Source of the DNA: an uncultured Proteiniphilum sp.
Lineage (GTDB): Bacteria; Bacteroidota; Bacteroidia; Bacteroidales; Dysgonomonadaceae
Assembly (NCBI RefSeq): GCF_937873925.1
Contig: NZ_CALNAT010000075.1
Coordinates: 1-7,790, forward strand
Length of the DNA stretch: 7,790 bases
Direction: 5' to 3'
Positions 7,772 through 7,790 of the stretch are shown here, in pieces. Each line of letters opens with the position of its first letter. The stretch's first letter is position 1. The position numbers and the translations under genes are program-made. The notes under the pieces were generated by a model that saw only the letters and a program-made list of their open reading frames with translations, was not told where the DNA came from and did no database searches.

Positions 7772-7790
7772 TCCCGTGGAGGGAAGCTAT
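7688..7790. repeat. 27-bp perfect inverted repeat ending at the window edge (fold-back)
   Basis: Positions 7688-7714 equal the reverse complement of 7764-7790 over 27 bases without mismatch, separated by 49 bases. The inner copy encodes SNNPVEGSY-type residues that fit a SusD protein. The outer copy, read in the gene's direction, brings in an in-frame TAG. A repeat running exactly to the last base, with one copy coding and one breaking the frame, is best explained as a chimeric fold-back at a contig end. Confidence 0.85.

Overview
The window is a piece of a polysaccharide utilisation locus (PUL) from a member of the Bacteroidota, probably the Bacteroidales. The signs are a SusD/RagB-type glycan-binding protein, two lipoproteins (one with an acidic export motif after the lipid cysteine), a beta-L-arabinofuranosidase-type (GH127-like) enzyme, AT-rich spacers and no obvious Shine-Dalgarno sites. 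Genus cannot be read from the sequence. The odd length, a gene cut at each edge and a fold-back repeat at the right end suggest a whole metagenomic contig.

All four genes lie on the minus strand, so transcription runs from right to left: (1) a 5'-truncated susD homologue (5726-7771) with an extra domain of about 150 residues; (2) a lipoprotein of 486 residues (4157-5617) that looks like a beta-supersandwich (galactose-mutarotase-like) domain plus a C-terminal jelly roll; (3) a large lipoprotein (1854-4031) with the same extra domain as the SusD, followed by a DUF5722-type module that looks like a clan GH-A glycosidase; (4) a 3'-truncated GH127-like enzyme (1-1726). A susC gene is expected just beyond the right edge. 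The spacers are 108, 125 and 127 nt. The first holds a strong hairpin with a U-tract, a candidate partial terminator that would let susCD be expressed above the enzymes.

Inferred model: SusC/SusD take up a plant-type glycan, the surface-exposed DUF5722 lipoprotein trims it outside the cell, and the mutarotase-like lipoprotein and the GH127-like enzyme act in the periplasm. The GH127-like enzyme suggests L-arabinofuranose or a related sugar such as aceric acid in the substrate. The most interesting point is the homologous accessory domain carried by two different PUL components, SusD and the putative glycosidase, which suggests a locus-specific ligand-binding module. The last 27 bases repeat an internal segment in inverted orientation, bring in a stop codon, and are probably an assembly or amplification artefact. 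No stretch over 300 bases lacks a gene. I saw no RNA genes, insertion sequences or CRISPR arrays.
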